A program made the translations under genes and the position numbers. A stretch of 64,000 bases of DNA from Marinomonas arctica. GTDB taxonomy: Bacteria > Pseudomonadota > Gammaproteobacteria > Pseudomonadales > Marinomonadaceae. The first letter of the stretch is position 1, and every line of letters starts with the position of its first letter. The stretch spans positions 62,001 to 126,000 of the forward strand of contig NZ_QHJF01000002.1 of the NCBI RefSeq assembly GCF_003259225.1, written 5' to 3'. Shown piece after piece: positions 47,653-56,104 of the stretch. The notes under the pieces are model-generated. The model was not told the DNA's origin. It did no database searches and saw nothing but the letters and a program-made list of their open reading frames with translations.

Positions 47653-47955
47653 ATGAGTCTTACAAACGCCCAAAAAAAGCAATATCGCCTAATCGGACAC
47701 GCACTTAATCCAGTGGTTATGATTGCGGGCAACGGCCTAACTGAGTCCGTTCTTACTGAAATCGATCGCGCCCTTGAAGATCACGAATTGATTAAAATAC
47801 GCATTAGCATCACAGATCGTGAAGTACGCACGGCTCTGATTGAAGAAATCAACAAAATAATGAAGTCTGAAACCGTACAAACAATTGGCAAAGTAGCACT
47901 TTTTTACCGTGCTGCACTAAAGCCAAATCCTAAATTGTCAAACTTACTTCGTTAA
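47653..47955 (+). CDS. yhbY: CRM-domain RNA-binding protein YhbY
   Basis: The 100-residue protein is a single CRM/YhbY domain, with RLIGHALNPVVMIAGNGLTESVL and LIKIRI. It associates with pre-50S particles in E. coli. A TATAAT lies at 47588-47593, but the -35 is poor. The strong SD (AAGAGGA) is placed for an out-of-frame ATG at 47637; the yhbY ATG has only GAGA at 11 nt, so initiation may depend on re-initiation. Divergence from rlmE-ftsH is conserved. Confidence 0.92.
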   Translation: MSLTNAQKKQYRLIGHALNPVVMIAGNGLTESVLTEIDRALEDHELIKIRISITDREVRTALIEEINKIMKSETVQTIGKVALFYRAALKPNPKLSNLLR

Positions 47956-47966
47956 TAGACCACGGT

Positions 47967-48003
47967 GAGATAGTCTTTTTTTGCTCAAAAAACAGACTAT
48001 CTC
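47967..48003 (+). repeat. Long hairpin after yhbY
   Basis: GAGATAGTC and GACTATCTC pair perfectly, and the enclosed TTTTTT and AAAAAA can extend the stem around a short GCTC loop. There is no T-run after the 3' arm, so it is not a normal terminator. It could be an RNA stability or processing element between yhbY and the next gene. Confidence 0.55.
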
Positions 48004-48058
48004 TAAACTCTTTAAAAAAATGGCCGATACCTTTGACAGTCAACAAAGGAGCTAGACC

Positions 48059-48898
48059 ATGATATTTATAGAGGCACTCAACAGAGCCAGCACCCAAACC
48101 AACGAAAAAAAGTTGATCTCTAGAAACAAATATCGTCCTGTCATCAGCAATAAAGACTCGGTTGATCTCAGTTCTGCGGCTCATCAAGTCAAAGAAATAC
48201 ACTTAGATAGCCAAACAAAAAAAACACTCACAGCGTCAACCAGCATTTTTGCCAATCTGATTGAGCACGTATTAAGCCACATCATGAATTCTACCCTTCA
48301 CCTGCACTCCCCGGAAGAGCTTAATTTGGACTCAAAAGAGTGGAAGATATTTTTACAAGTCCCGCCACTGAACACAGAAAAAATCAATAAAGCAGATGAC
48401 TACATAACACCAGAAGTCCCGCAAAGACCGCCGGCAAAGCAACTTATCTTCCATATTCCAGTAAAGCCGCTCTATGGCACTCCTGTTGAAATGACCGTTT
48501 TATTATCGCCCCATAACGGATCGCCAGAAACGCCCATTTTTTTTCATACCTTTCCAAAGGAAAGCTGGCTACCTATTTTGCACACACCCTATTCACCGGA
48601 ATTTCTTAACCAGCAAATCACGCACTACCACATACTATTAGACCAAGATGGTGAACAAGATCAATTGTCGTCACTCCATGCACACATCAATCAAAGCAAA
48701 ATCGCTGAAAACAATACCCAATCTGCGATTTTCGGTTTGCGAATTTGGAGGGCAAAAAACCAGGTTTTAACCCCCGCGGTGCTAGGAGACAGCAAAGTAG
48801 GCTTATTATTTGTGGGTCACTACCCTCCCATAGAAGGAAATCCCATTACCGAAGAAGAGCGAGCAAGACAGGCCAACAACCTTTATACAAAGGCATAA
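48059..48898 (+). CDS. Hypothetical protein, unrecognised
   Basis: The 279-residue protein is not recognised from any family. It has an excellent AAGGAG SD 8 nt before its ATG and ends at a terminator, so it is very likely real. It has no signal peptide or membrane helix and almost no Cys. The N-terminal 60 residues look disordered and polar. The rest has a beta-rich pattern with strands such as KQLIFHIPVK and VEMTVLLSPH, and a terminal FGLRIWRAKNQ ... VGLLFVGHYPPIEGN. The tail ITEEERARQANNLY is helical and charged. It sits between yhbY and erpA. Confidence 0.65.
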   Translation: MIFIEALNRASTQTNEKKLISRNKYRPVISNKDSVDLSSAAHQVKEIHLDSQTKKTLTASTSIFANLIEHVLSHIMNSTLHLHSPEELNLDSKEWKIFLQVPPLNTEKINKADDYITPEVPQRPPAKQLIFHIPVKPLYGTPVEMTVLLSPHNGSPETPIFFHTFPKESWLPILHTPYSPEFLNQQITHYHILLDQDGEQDQLSSLHAHINQSKIAENNTQSAIFGLRIWRAKNQVLTPAVLGDSKVGLLFVGHYPPIEGNPITEEERARQANNLYTKA

Positions 48899-48900
48899 AA

Positions 48901-48929
48901 AAACCCTTCGCATCTGCATACGAAGGGTT
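48901..48929. terminator. Bidirectional terminator
   Basis: AACCCTTCG and CGAAGGGTT form a 9-bp stem with a 10-nt loop. The preceding A-run gives a clean T-run for erpA on the minus strand, and TTATTTC follows on the plus strand. Confidence 0.75.
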
Positions 48930-48964
48930 ATTTCTAAAGACGTCACAGACAAGCAACTAAAAGA

Positions 48965-49312
48965 CTAAATACTAAAACTCGCACCACAACCACAGGTAGA
49001 CGTCGCGTTAGGGTTTTGCACGACAAAACGCGAGCCTTCTAAATTCTCTTTGTAGTCTACTTCTGACCCAACAAGATATTGAAAACTCAACGGATCAACC
49101 ACCAAGGTCACACCGTTACGCTTTACTTCTGTATCGTCTTCTTGATGCTCTTCATCAAACGTAAAACCATACTGAAAGCCAGAACAACCACCCCCTGTCA
49201 CATAAACACGTAACATGAGCCGATCATTCTCTTCTTCTTCGATCAAAGATTGCAGCTTTGCAGCCGCTGCGTCTGTAAATTCGATAGGATCAATCGATTC
49301 AACCATGCTCAT
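48965..49312 (-). CDS. erpA: Iron-sulfur cluster insertion protein ErpA
   Basis: This is an A-type Fe-S carrier delivering clusters to targets such as IspG. The 115-residue protein has the three conserved cysteines: one in [13 protein letters not shown] and two in [23 protein letters not shown] also fits ErpA rather than IscA. No isc genes are nearby, which agrees with ErpA being located alone. Confidence 0.94.
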   Translation of the reverse strand: MSMVESIDPIEFTDAAAAKLQSLIEEEENDRLMLRVYVTGGGCSGFQYGFTFDEEHQEDDTEVKRNGVTLVVDPLSFQYLVGSEVDYKENLEGSRFVVQNPNATSTCGCGASFSI

Positions 49313-49382
49313 TTTGACACCACTATAACAATTACCGATGATCAGATTATCCGCTTAACCTAGTAATTTAGTCAAGTATTGA

Positions 49383-50969
49383 TCAATGTTCTCGAGTTGA
49401 ACGGAAACGAACCTGAGGCCACTTTTCCTCTGCCATCATTAAATTTACTCGCGTTGGTGCCAGGTAAGTCAAATGCCCACCGCCATCAACAGCCAAATAA
49501 TCACGGCACTTATTCTTAAACTCTTCAAATTTCCTAGCGTCGTCGCAGTCTACCCAGCGCGCGGTGTTAACGTTGACCGCCTCATAAATACATTCTACCT
49601 TGTATTCATCCTGCAAGCGGTAGGCCACTACTTCGTATTGCAACTGCCCCACGGCCCCCACGATTAATTCGTTATTACGTTGTGGCATAAACAACTGAGT
49701 CGACCCTTCTTCAGAGAGCTGCTGAAGGCCTTTTTGCAAGGCTTTCATTTTCATTGGGTCTTTCAAGCGAACACGACGAAACAGCTCCGGTGCGAAGTGA
49801 GGAATACCAGTGAACTTTAAATCTTCCCCTTCCGTGAACGTATCCCCGATCTGAATCGTGCCATGGTTATGCAAACCAATGATATCGCCAGAAAAGGCCT
49901 CTTCAACCCCTTCACGATCGCCCGCAGTAAACGACACGGCATCCGTCACTTTAATGTCTTTGCCGATACGGCAATGACGCATCTTCATACCGCGACTATA
50001 GGTTCCAGAACACACTCGCATGAACGCGATACGGTCACGGTGTTTCGGATCCATGTTGGCTTGAATTTTAAAAATAAACCCTGAAAACTTCTCTTCCGTT
50101 GCTGATACTTTTCGGCTGTTGGTCTCACGATCAATCGGTGAAGGCGCCCACTCAACAAACCCATCCAGCATTTCACGAACACCGAAGTTAGATAAAGCTG
50201 TACCAAAGAAAACAGGTGTTAACTCACCGGCTAAATACGCAGCATGATCAAATTCATGGCTTGCACCACGCACCAGTTCGATCTCGTCTACATACGCTTC
50301 CCAATCATCACCCAACAAAGCCTTGGCTTCATCCGACTGCAGACCTTCGATGCGGATATCATCCATCAGCGTATGGCCGCGACCACGCACAAATACATGA
50401 ATCGTGTCAGTATAAAGGTTATACACCCCTTTGAAAAAATCACTCATGCCGATCGGCCAAGTAATGGGGGCGGCGGCAATTTTTAGAACGTCTTCCACTT
50501 CATCTAACAGATCAATCGGATCACGAATATCTCGGTCCATCTTGTTGATAAACGTCAGAATAGGCGTATCCCGAAGACGACAAACGTCCATCAACTTGAT
50601 AGTGCGATCCTCTACCCCTTTTGCGCCGTCGATAATCATCAATACCGAGTCAACTGCGGTAAGCGTACGGTAGGTATCTTCCGAGAAATCTTCGTGCCCA
50701 GGCGTATCAAGTAAATTGACGATGCGGTCTTTGTATGGGAACTGCATCACAGAAGAGGTAATCGAGATACCGCGCTGCTTCTCCATTGCCATCCAGTCAG
50801 ATGTCGCATGCTTGTCACCTTTACGGCCTTTTACTGAACCCGCGGTTTGAATAAGCTGACCAAGCAGCAAAAGCTTTTCCGTTATGGTGGTTTTACCTGC
50901 GTCAGGGTGCGATATGATCGCAAAAGTTCTTCGTTCGTTTACTTCGTTGAGAAAATTCTGGTTTGCCAT
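49383..50969 (-). CDS. prfC: Peptide chain release factor 3
   Basis: RF3 is the GTPase that recycles RF1 and RF2 after termination. The 528-residue protein has G1 [11 protein letters not shown]2/G3 [13 protein letters not shown] and [15 protein letters not shown]4 NKMDR, and the RF3-specific C-terminal region with [15 protein letters not shown]. The 246-bp region before it holds a possible TATAAC -10 but nothing else identifiable. Confidence 0.97.
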   Translation of the reverse strand: MANQNFLNEVNERRTFAIISHPDAGKTTITEKLLLLGQLIQTAGSVKGRKGDKHATSDWMAMEKQRGISITSSVMQFPYKDRIVNLLDTPGHEDFSEDTYRTLTAVDSVLMIIDGAKGVEDRTIKLMDVCRLRDTPILTFINKMDRDIRDPIDLLDEVEDVLKIAAAPITWPIGMSDFFKGVYNLYTDTIHVFVRGRGHTLMDDIRIEGLQSDEAKALLGDDWEAYVDEIELVRGASHEFDHAAYLAGELTPVFFGTALSNFGVREMLDGFVEWAPSPIDRETNSRKVSATEEKFSGFIFKIQANMDPKHRDRIAFMRVCSGTYSRGMKMRHCRIGKDIKVTDAVSFTAGDREGVEEAFSGDIIGLHNHGTIQIGDTFTEGEDLKFTGIPHFAPELFRRVRLKDPMKMKALQKGLQQLSEEGSTQLFMPQRNNELIVGAVGQLQYEVVAYRLQDEYKVECIYEAVNVNTARWVDCDDARKFEEFKNKCRDYLAVDGGGHLTYLAPTRVNLMMAEEKWPQVRFRSTREH

Positions 50970-51215
50970 TAAAAAATTCTTTTAAGTTATACGCGGGCGT
51001 TGCTCTCATCTTCTTAAAGACCAGCACAGCATAATCAGCGCTTGCCAACCCCGTCATGTTAATCGTGATTACGTTTGGCGCTATTTTCGCTGATCTCGAG
51101 GTTATAAACAATCAATGTCCCCGCAGAAGACTCGTTTAATGGTATAAATATTTTTAAAAATACACTGAGCAATCCGCCCCTTAAATATGAAAAGAAGCGA
51201 CACAGCATCAATAAA

Positions 51216-52856
51216 TTAGGCATCAGCCAAAATAGACACCTGATTTCTACCATTATGCTTAGCTTGATACAAAGCCTGATCTGCTGCTTCAATCAGCGCA
51301 TCCGCGCCAACAAACTCACGAGAACTGCACACCAAACCAGCTGAAAAAGTACAGCTAAATTGACTGTTAGCACCGCTAAATTGAATGCTCTTAAACGAAT
51401 CCAAAAGAGATCCAAGTAATCTTTTCGCATTACTCACTGAACAATCGGGTAAGACCACCAAAAACTCTTCACCACCATAGCGCCCCGCCCGATCACTGCG
51501 ACGTAGCCGTTTTTGCAATAATGCCGCTATCGTACTAATAACAATATCGCCGACAGCATGACCATGGGAGTCATTCACGCTTTTGAAGTGATCAAGATCG
51601 ACCATAGCCACGCAAAAATGCTGCCCGTTACGCTTCATTTTTTCAAACTCAGTATAAACTGTGTCTTTGATTGAGCCGTGTCTCACCAACCCAGTCAAAC
51701 TGTCACACTCAATCATAGATTTAATGTCGCGATTTCGAGCCAACCTCAACTTCACAGCACTCACCAAATGTTGATTACTGATTGGCTTGGTTAAAAAGTC
51801 ATCAGCACCATAAGATAAAGCCTGCAACTGCCTGTGAATGTCATGCTCAGCCGATAAAAAAGTGATATGCAAACTACTGAGTTGGTCGTATTGACGGATC
51901 AAACCTGATACATCAGAACCTGAGTAGTCTGGCATATGCATATCTAACAACAACAAATCTGGCTTAAAAGACAGTAAATCTTGGATAATATATTTGGCCG
52001 ACTCAATAACCTGAACCTCTATTCCTGCAGCACCTAATATCCAGCTATAATGCTCTGCCAATAACGAATCGTCGTCTAATATACTCACCTTTTTATCCAC
52101 AAAGTCCATCTCATCAAACAGAAGAATAATTCTTTGCAAAATACGAGTGGAGTCTAGCTGACCAACAAAAAACGCTTGGGCCTGATGACGCACCGCATTA
52201 ATACGAGTCTCAAAATCATCATCCTTAGAGCAAAGCATTAATTTCGTCTTGTTCTGTACAATACAATCGAGTAAATCATCCTGAGAAAATAAGGAATCGC
52301 CTGCCAATTGCGTCTCGCAAAACAATAAGCCTGGCATGCTATCTTTAATTGCGAGAGAGCATTCAGCGTAGGAAGAAAAACTTCTAACTGTAAAGTCAAA
52401 TGCCGTCAGTTGAAGTTCAAGTTCTGAACGAAAATTTGAGTCGGGCAACACAAACCAAACACTTTGAATCGTGTTTGGAGCATTCAGGGCTTTACCCAAA
52501 GATTGAAGCGTTACTGGCTGATCTTTATTAGAATTAGATTCTTCAATAAAGTTATTAATCGCTTCACATAAATTGAGTCGGGCAACATCTGAGTCTGTCT
52601 TATCGCTAGTAAGCAAGGCATTCACTTCAATTTGACGCGCTAAGCGGCCAAGAAAGTGCAACCCAAAACTACCACAAGAACCGGCTAATTGATGGGCTTT
52701 GCTAATAACATCTGGCAGTTGTGAAAAGTCGTTCTCACGTATAGACACAAGGACTTGCGAAAAAAAATCCGTCCTTTGACTTAGAACATGCTTAAAATTA
52801 GCCTGCAATGACTGCATCGCTAATTGAATGTCTTCGGGTGTTTTTTTAGTAGGCAA
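51216..52856 (-). CDS. HPt-pseudoreceiver-receiver-GGDEF diguanylate cyclase
   Basis: The 546-residue cytoplasmic protein has four domains. The HPt domain (about 10-110) carries AHQLAGS with phosphorylatable His55. A degenerate receiver (about 130-250) has Glu181 where the Asp should be and lacks the Lys. A full receiver (about 256-375) has DDD, Asp305 in LLLLDMHMPD and Lys357. The GGDEF domain (about 383-546) has active-site GGEEF 461-465 and an intact RxxD inhibitory site (452-455). It is likely the output of the upstream kinases, making c-di-GMP when phosphorylated. It is last in the four-gene cluster, 28 nt after the multi-PAS kinase. Confidence 0.88.
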   Translation of the reverse strand: MPTKKTPEDIQLAMQSLQANFKHVLSQRTDFFSQVLVSIRENDFSQLPDVISKAHQLAGSCGSFGLHFLGRLARQIEVNALLTSDKTDSDVARLNLCEAINNFIEESNSNKDQPVTLQSLGKALNAPNTIQSVWFVLPDSNFRSELELQLTAFDFTVRSFSSYAECSLAIKDSMPGLLFCETQLAGDSLFSQDDLLDCIVQNKTKLMLCSKDDDFETRINAVRHQAQAFFVGQLDSTRILQRIILLFDEMDFVDKKVSILDDDSLLAEHYSWILGAAGIEVQVIESAKYIIQDLLSFKPDLLLLDMHMPDYSGSDVSGLIRQYDQLSSLHITFLSAEHDIHRQLQALSYGADDFLTKPISNQHLVSAVKLRLARNRDIKSMIECDSLTGLVRHGSIKDTVYTEFEKMKRNGQHFCVAMVDLDHFKSVNDSHGHAVGDIVISTIAALLQKRLRRSDRAGRYGGEEFLVVLPDCSVSNAKRLLGSLLDSFKSIQFSGANSQFSCTFSAGLVCSSREFVGADALIEAADQALYQAKHNGRNQVSILADA

Positions 52857-52884
52857 ACTTAGTGACCCCTATCCATAAATAAAT

Positions 52885-55641
52885 TTAAGATGTTACTGGT
52901 ATTGGTAAATGAAGATAAAATCTTGCTCCAGACGTTTTATTTGATGTGTAGCCAATCGTCCCTCCCATTGCTTCCACTAACTCTTTACACAGCGCAAGCC
53001 CTAATCCAGTCCCGCCCTTCATTTTTGAAGTGCTTGTGTCGGCCTGAGAAAAACGCTGAAAAATACGGGAACGAAATTCTTCTGGAACACCTTCCCCTTC
53101 ATCTTCTACCGAAAGCTCGATATAGTTGGCTATTTTTTGTGCAGACAATGCTACCATGCCCTCATTAGGCGAGTACTTAACAGCATTGGATAATAAATTT
53201 GCTAATATTTGCATCAAACGATGTTCGTCAATAAGAATGGAGATCTCGTCTATACATTCTGCAATATTTAAAGCGAAGCGAACGCTTTTTCCGCCCAAAT
53301 ACAATTGATGATCATGTATGGATCTTTGAAGTACCGACCTAATATTCGTCTCTCTCATTTCAAACGACATTTTGCCAGCCACAAGCTTCTCAATATCCAG
53401 TAGATCACTTATTAGATGTATTAGCTGATTACAATTATTACTTGCGATATTCAGTAATTTAGCAGATTTTTCAGATAAAGATGCAAGTTCACCCGACTGC
53501 AGCAGATTCAGTGCACCTGAAATAGACGTCAATGGTGTTCTTAACTCATGACTGACTGTTGCAATAAATGCTTCTTTCATTTTCTGCAACCTCATTCTTT
53601 CCGTGACATCTTGCACCGACCCGACCATAATCAACTCAGGATTTTTCTCTTCTGGTACAAACTGAGACAATTCATGTACCCAACGAATTTCGCCATCTGA
53701 GCGAATAATACGATGCACCATATTATAGATGCCAGACTGTCTAGCTTGCTCCTGTCCCTGCTCTACTTTTTTCACGTCATCAGGGTGAATCATACTTTTA
53801 AATAAAGAAAGGCTGGGCTGAATATCCTCAGAATTGAAACCAAGTATTTGATAGATAATGGGAGACCACCACAGCGAACCATGCTTAAGCGATATTTTCC
53901 AATACCCTATTTGCGCCTGCTCACTAGCAAGATCTAAACTTTGCTGAGCCACTTTTAATTGCTGATTAAGCTTTTCAAGGGTTAAATAATATTCTTTTGT
54001 TTGAGTGATATCTTGAATGTACCCATGCCATAGCGTGCTACCATCGGGCATTTTTTCAGGTGTCGCATTACCTGACAGCCACATAATAGATTGATCATCT
54101 CGGTGTACTCGATACTCATCCTGCCAAACCGTTTGATGCTCACGTGACACCTCAATACTTTGGATAATCGCATCTAGATCATCTGCATGTATTCGAGAAA
54201 ATGCCGCTGAAGCATCCTCAATAACATCATCTGGAGTAACACCATAGATAGATTTAATAGCGACACTAGCATAAGGAAACGCAGAGTGTCCGTTAGGCCA
54301 TAACTGAAATTGATAAACCATACCGGGCAGTTGTTGAGTGAGCTTGATTAAACGCTCTTGCAATTTCTTTTCATTGCTTACGTCTAATATAAAGCCGTTA
54401 AGATAAAGCACTTGCCCAACATCGTTATATTCTGCCGCTCCTCTTTCTTCAACCCAACGAATAGAGCCATCGGCATGTATAATCCGATAATGAAGTAACC
54501 AGCTTGATTTGTCATTAAGGGCAACGTCTATACTGTGCTCCAGACGCGTTCTATCCTCAGGATGGATAACGCTACTATACGTACGAACAGCGTTACCAAT
54601 AAAATCACTCGACGGGTAGCCAGACAAAGGATCAATATGACCGCTCATAAACAGCATGGTCCAACTCTCGTCCGCCTTACATCGATAGGTTATTCCCGGA
54701 ATATTCGCGACTAAGGTTCTAAACTGATCTCTGCTTTCGAGTAGAGACATCTCGGCATTCATCTGCTCTGAAATATCAGCGTGGGTTCCGTACATCATCA
54801 ATGGCTTACCATCTTCCGTCCATGAAACCACTTGCCCTCTATCATGGACCCAGACGTAATGGCCATTTTTATGTTTCATGCGACATTTATAGTCGTAAAA
54901 AGGACTCATACCGTTGAAATGTTCTTCGAGCAACCGACCAGATTCAGCCAAATCGTCTTGATGAGCGAAAGACAACCAAGTTTCAATAGAAATAGGTTCA
55001 AGTTCATCCAGCTGATAGCCAATAATATTGGCCCAACGCTCATTGAAAATAGTCTCTCCTGTCTGAATATTCCACTGCCAGGTGCCTATTCTAGTACCGT
55101 CAAGCACAGAGCGATACATCTGTTCACTAGTGAGCAATTTATCATGGGCATATTCTTGCAACCGGTCTTCTATTTCCTGCTCAACGGCTTGTGCAAATTC
55201 AAACGCAATTTCACGTTCTTCAACAGAAAAAATACGGGGTTGACAACCAAGGAAGCACAGTGTGCCTACTGCTTGCCCATCGTATTTGAGGGGAACTCCA
55301 GCGTAAAAGCGAATAGATGGCTCACCCACGACTAGGGGATTATCAGCAAAGCGCTCATCTTTCAATGTGTCTGATATCTCAAAAATATCGCCACTTAAAA
55401 TAGTATGACCACAAAATGAGATATCACGACCAGTCTGGCAAACCGCTAACCCTTGCCGAGATTTAAACCATTGTCTATCCTCGTCAACCAGTGAAATCAG
55501 TACAATATCACTCTTTAAGCTAAACTGCGCTAAACGCGTTAATCGATCAAAACGCGGTTCTGACGGTGTATCAAGCATTTGAATTAGATGAAGTGCTTCG
55601 AGGCGTTCAACTTCATTGTCAGGCTTACTTGGTATTTGCAT
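52885..55641 (-). CDS. GAF/multi-PAS sensor histidine kinase
   Basis: The 918-residue soluble kinase has a GAF domain (about 22-160), four PAS/PAC modules of the PAS_3 type (about 175-295, 305-425, 430-550 and 570-690), HisKA with His698 in ATVSHELRTPLTS, and a HATPase_c domain (N-box near 815-819; DEGEGVP; GGTGLGLAL). No membrane segment is present, so it senses intracellular or diffusible cues. No receiver is fused; the partner is presumably the 129-residue receiver 25 nt upstream or the GGDEF protein downstream. Confidence 0.92.
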   Translation of the reverse strand: MQIPSKPDNEVERLEALHLIQMLDTPSEPRFDRLTRLAQFSLKSDIVLISLVDEDRQWFKSRQGLAVCQTGRDISFCGHTILSGDIFEISDTLKDERFADNPLVVGEPSIRFYAGVPLKYDGQAVGTLCFLGCQPRIFSVEEREIAFEFAQAVEQEIEDRLQEYAHDKLLTSEQMYRSVLDGTRIGTWQWNIQTGETIFNERWANIIGYQLDELEPISIETWLSFAHQDDLAESGRLLEEHFNGMSPFYDYKCRMKHKNGHYVWVHDRGQVVSWTEDGKPLMMYGTHADISEQMNAEMSLLESRDQFRTLVANIPGITYRCKADESWTMLFMSGHIDPLSGYPSSDFIGNAVRTYSSVIHPEDRTRLEHSIDVALNDKSSWLLHYRIIHADGSIRWVEERGAAEYNDVGQVLYLNGFILDVSNEKKLQERLIKLTQQLPGMVYQFQLWPNGHSAFPYASVAIKSIYGVTPDDVIEDASAAFSRIHADDLDAIIQSIEVSREHQTVWQDEYRVHRDDQSIMWLSGNATPEKMPDGSTLWHGYIQDITQTKEYYLTLEKLNQQLKVAQQSLDLASEQAQIGYWKISLKHGSLWWSPIIYQILGFNSEDIQPSLSLFKSMIHPDDVKKVEQGQEQARQSGIYNMVHRIIRSDGEIRWVHELSQFVPEEKNPELIMVGSVQDVTERMRLQKMKEAFIATVSHELRTPLTSISGALNLLQSGELASLSEKSAKLLNIASNNCNQLIHLISDLLDIEKLVAGKMSFEMRETNIRSVLQRSIHDHQLYLGGKSVRFALNIAECIDEISILIDEHRLMQILANLLSNAVKYSPNEGMVALSAQKIANYIELSVEDEGEGVPEEFRSRIFQRFSQADTSTSKMKGGTGLGLALCKELVEAMGGTIGYTSNKTSGARFYLHLPIPVTS

Positions 55642-55666
55642 AAAAGATACCTACCACCCTTATACT

Positions 55667-56056
55667 TTAAACACCTTGATGGCACTGGTCATAAATAGAC
55701 AATAATTCATTACCTAAGTTAGCGGCATCAAAAGGCTTTTCAATCACAGCAACCGCACCAGCTTCTAGATATTGTTTCTTTTCGGATTGTTGGACACGTG
55801 CCGTCATGAAAACAACTGGAATAGATTGGCAACTTGGTATCTTTCGGATTTCTGCTAACGTTTGCAATCCATCCATACTAGGCATCATGGCATCAAGCAA
55901 AATCAAGTCAGGTTGTAACCCCTCCACTGCAGCACTTGCATCCTTACCATTGTCAAACGAGAAGAGAGTAAACCCCAAAAGATCCACCAGCGACATTTCT
56001 ACAATCACTCGAATAGACTCATCGTCCTCTACATGTAAAATTGTATTTAGTTCCAT
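55667..56056 (-). CDS. Single-domain response regulator
   Basis: The 129-residue protein is only a receiver domain: acidic pair HVEDDES, phospho-acceptor Asp in LILLDAMMPSMDG, Thr in VVFMTAR and Lys in VIEKPFD. There is no output domain, so it works as a shuttle or by protein contact, like CheY or Spo0F. The start at 56056 is favoured by the GGGA just upstream; ATG at 56068 would add four residues. It sits between the hybrid kinase and the GAF/PAS kinase. Confidence 0.88.
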   Translation of the reverse strand: MELNTILHVEDDESIRVIVEMSLVDLLGFTLFSFDNGKDASAAVEGLQPDLILLDAMMPSMDGLQTLAEIRKIPSCQSIPVVFMTARVQQSEKKQYLEAGAVAVIEKPFDAANLGNELLSIYDQCHQGV

Positions 56057-56104
56057 TAGTCCCACCATCTCTGTTTTATTCTATATCAATCCATTTTATA
56101 CATT

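Noticed and set aside
54832-55335. 167-codon plus-strand open frame inside the GAF/PAS kinase gene
   Set aside because: Fully antisense to a well-supported coding region with clear PAS and GAF motifs; no SD or family similarity.
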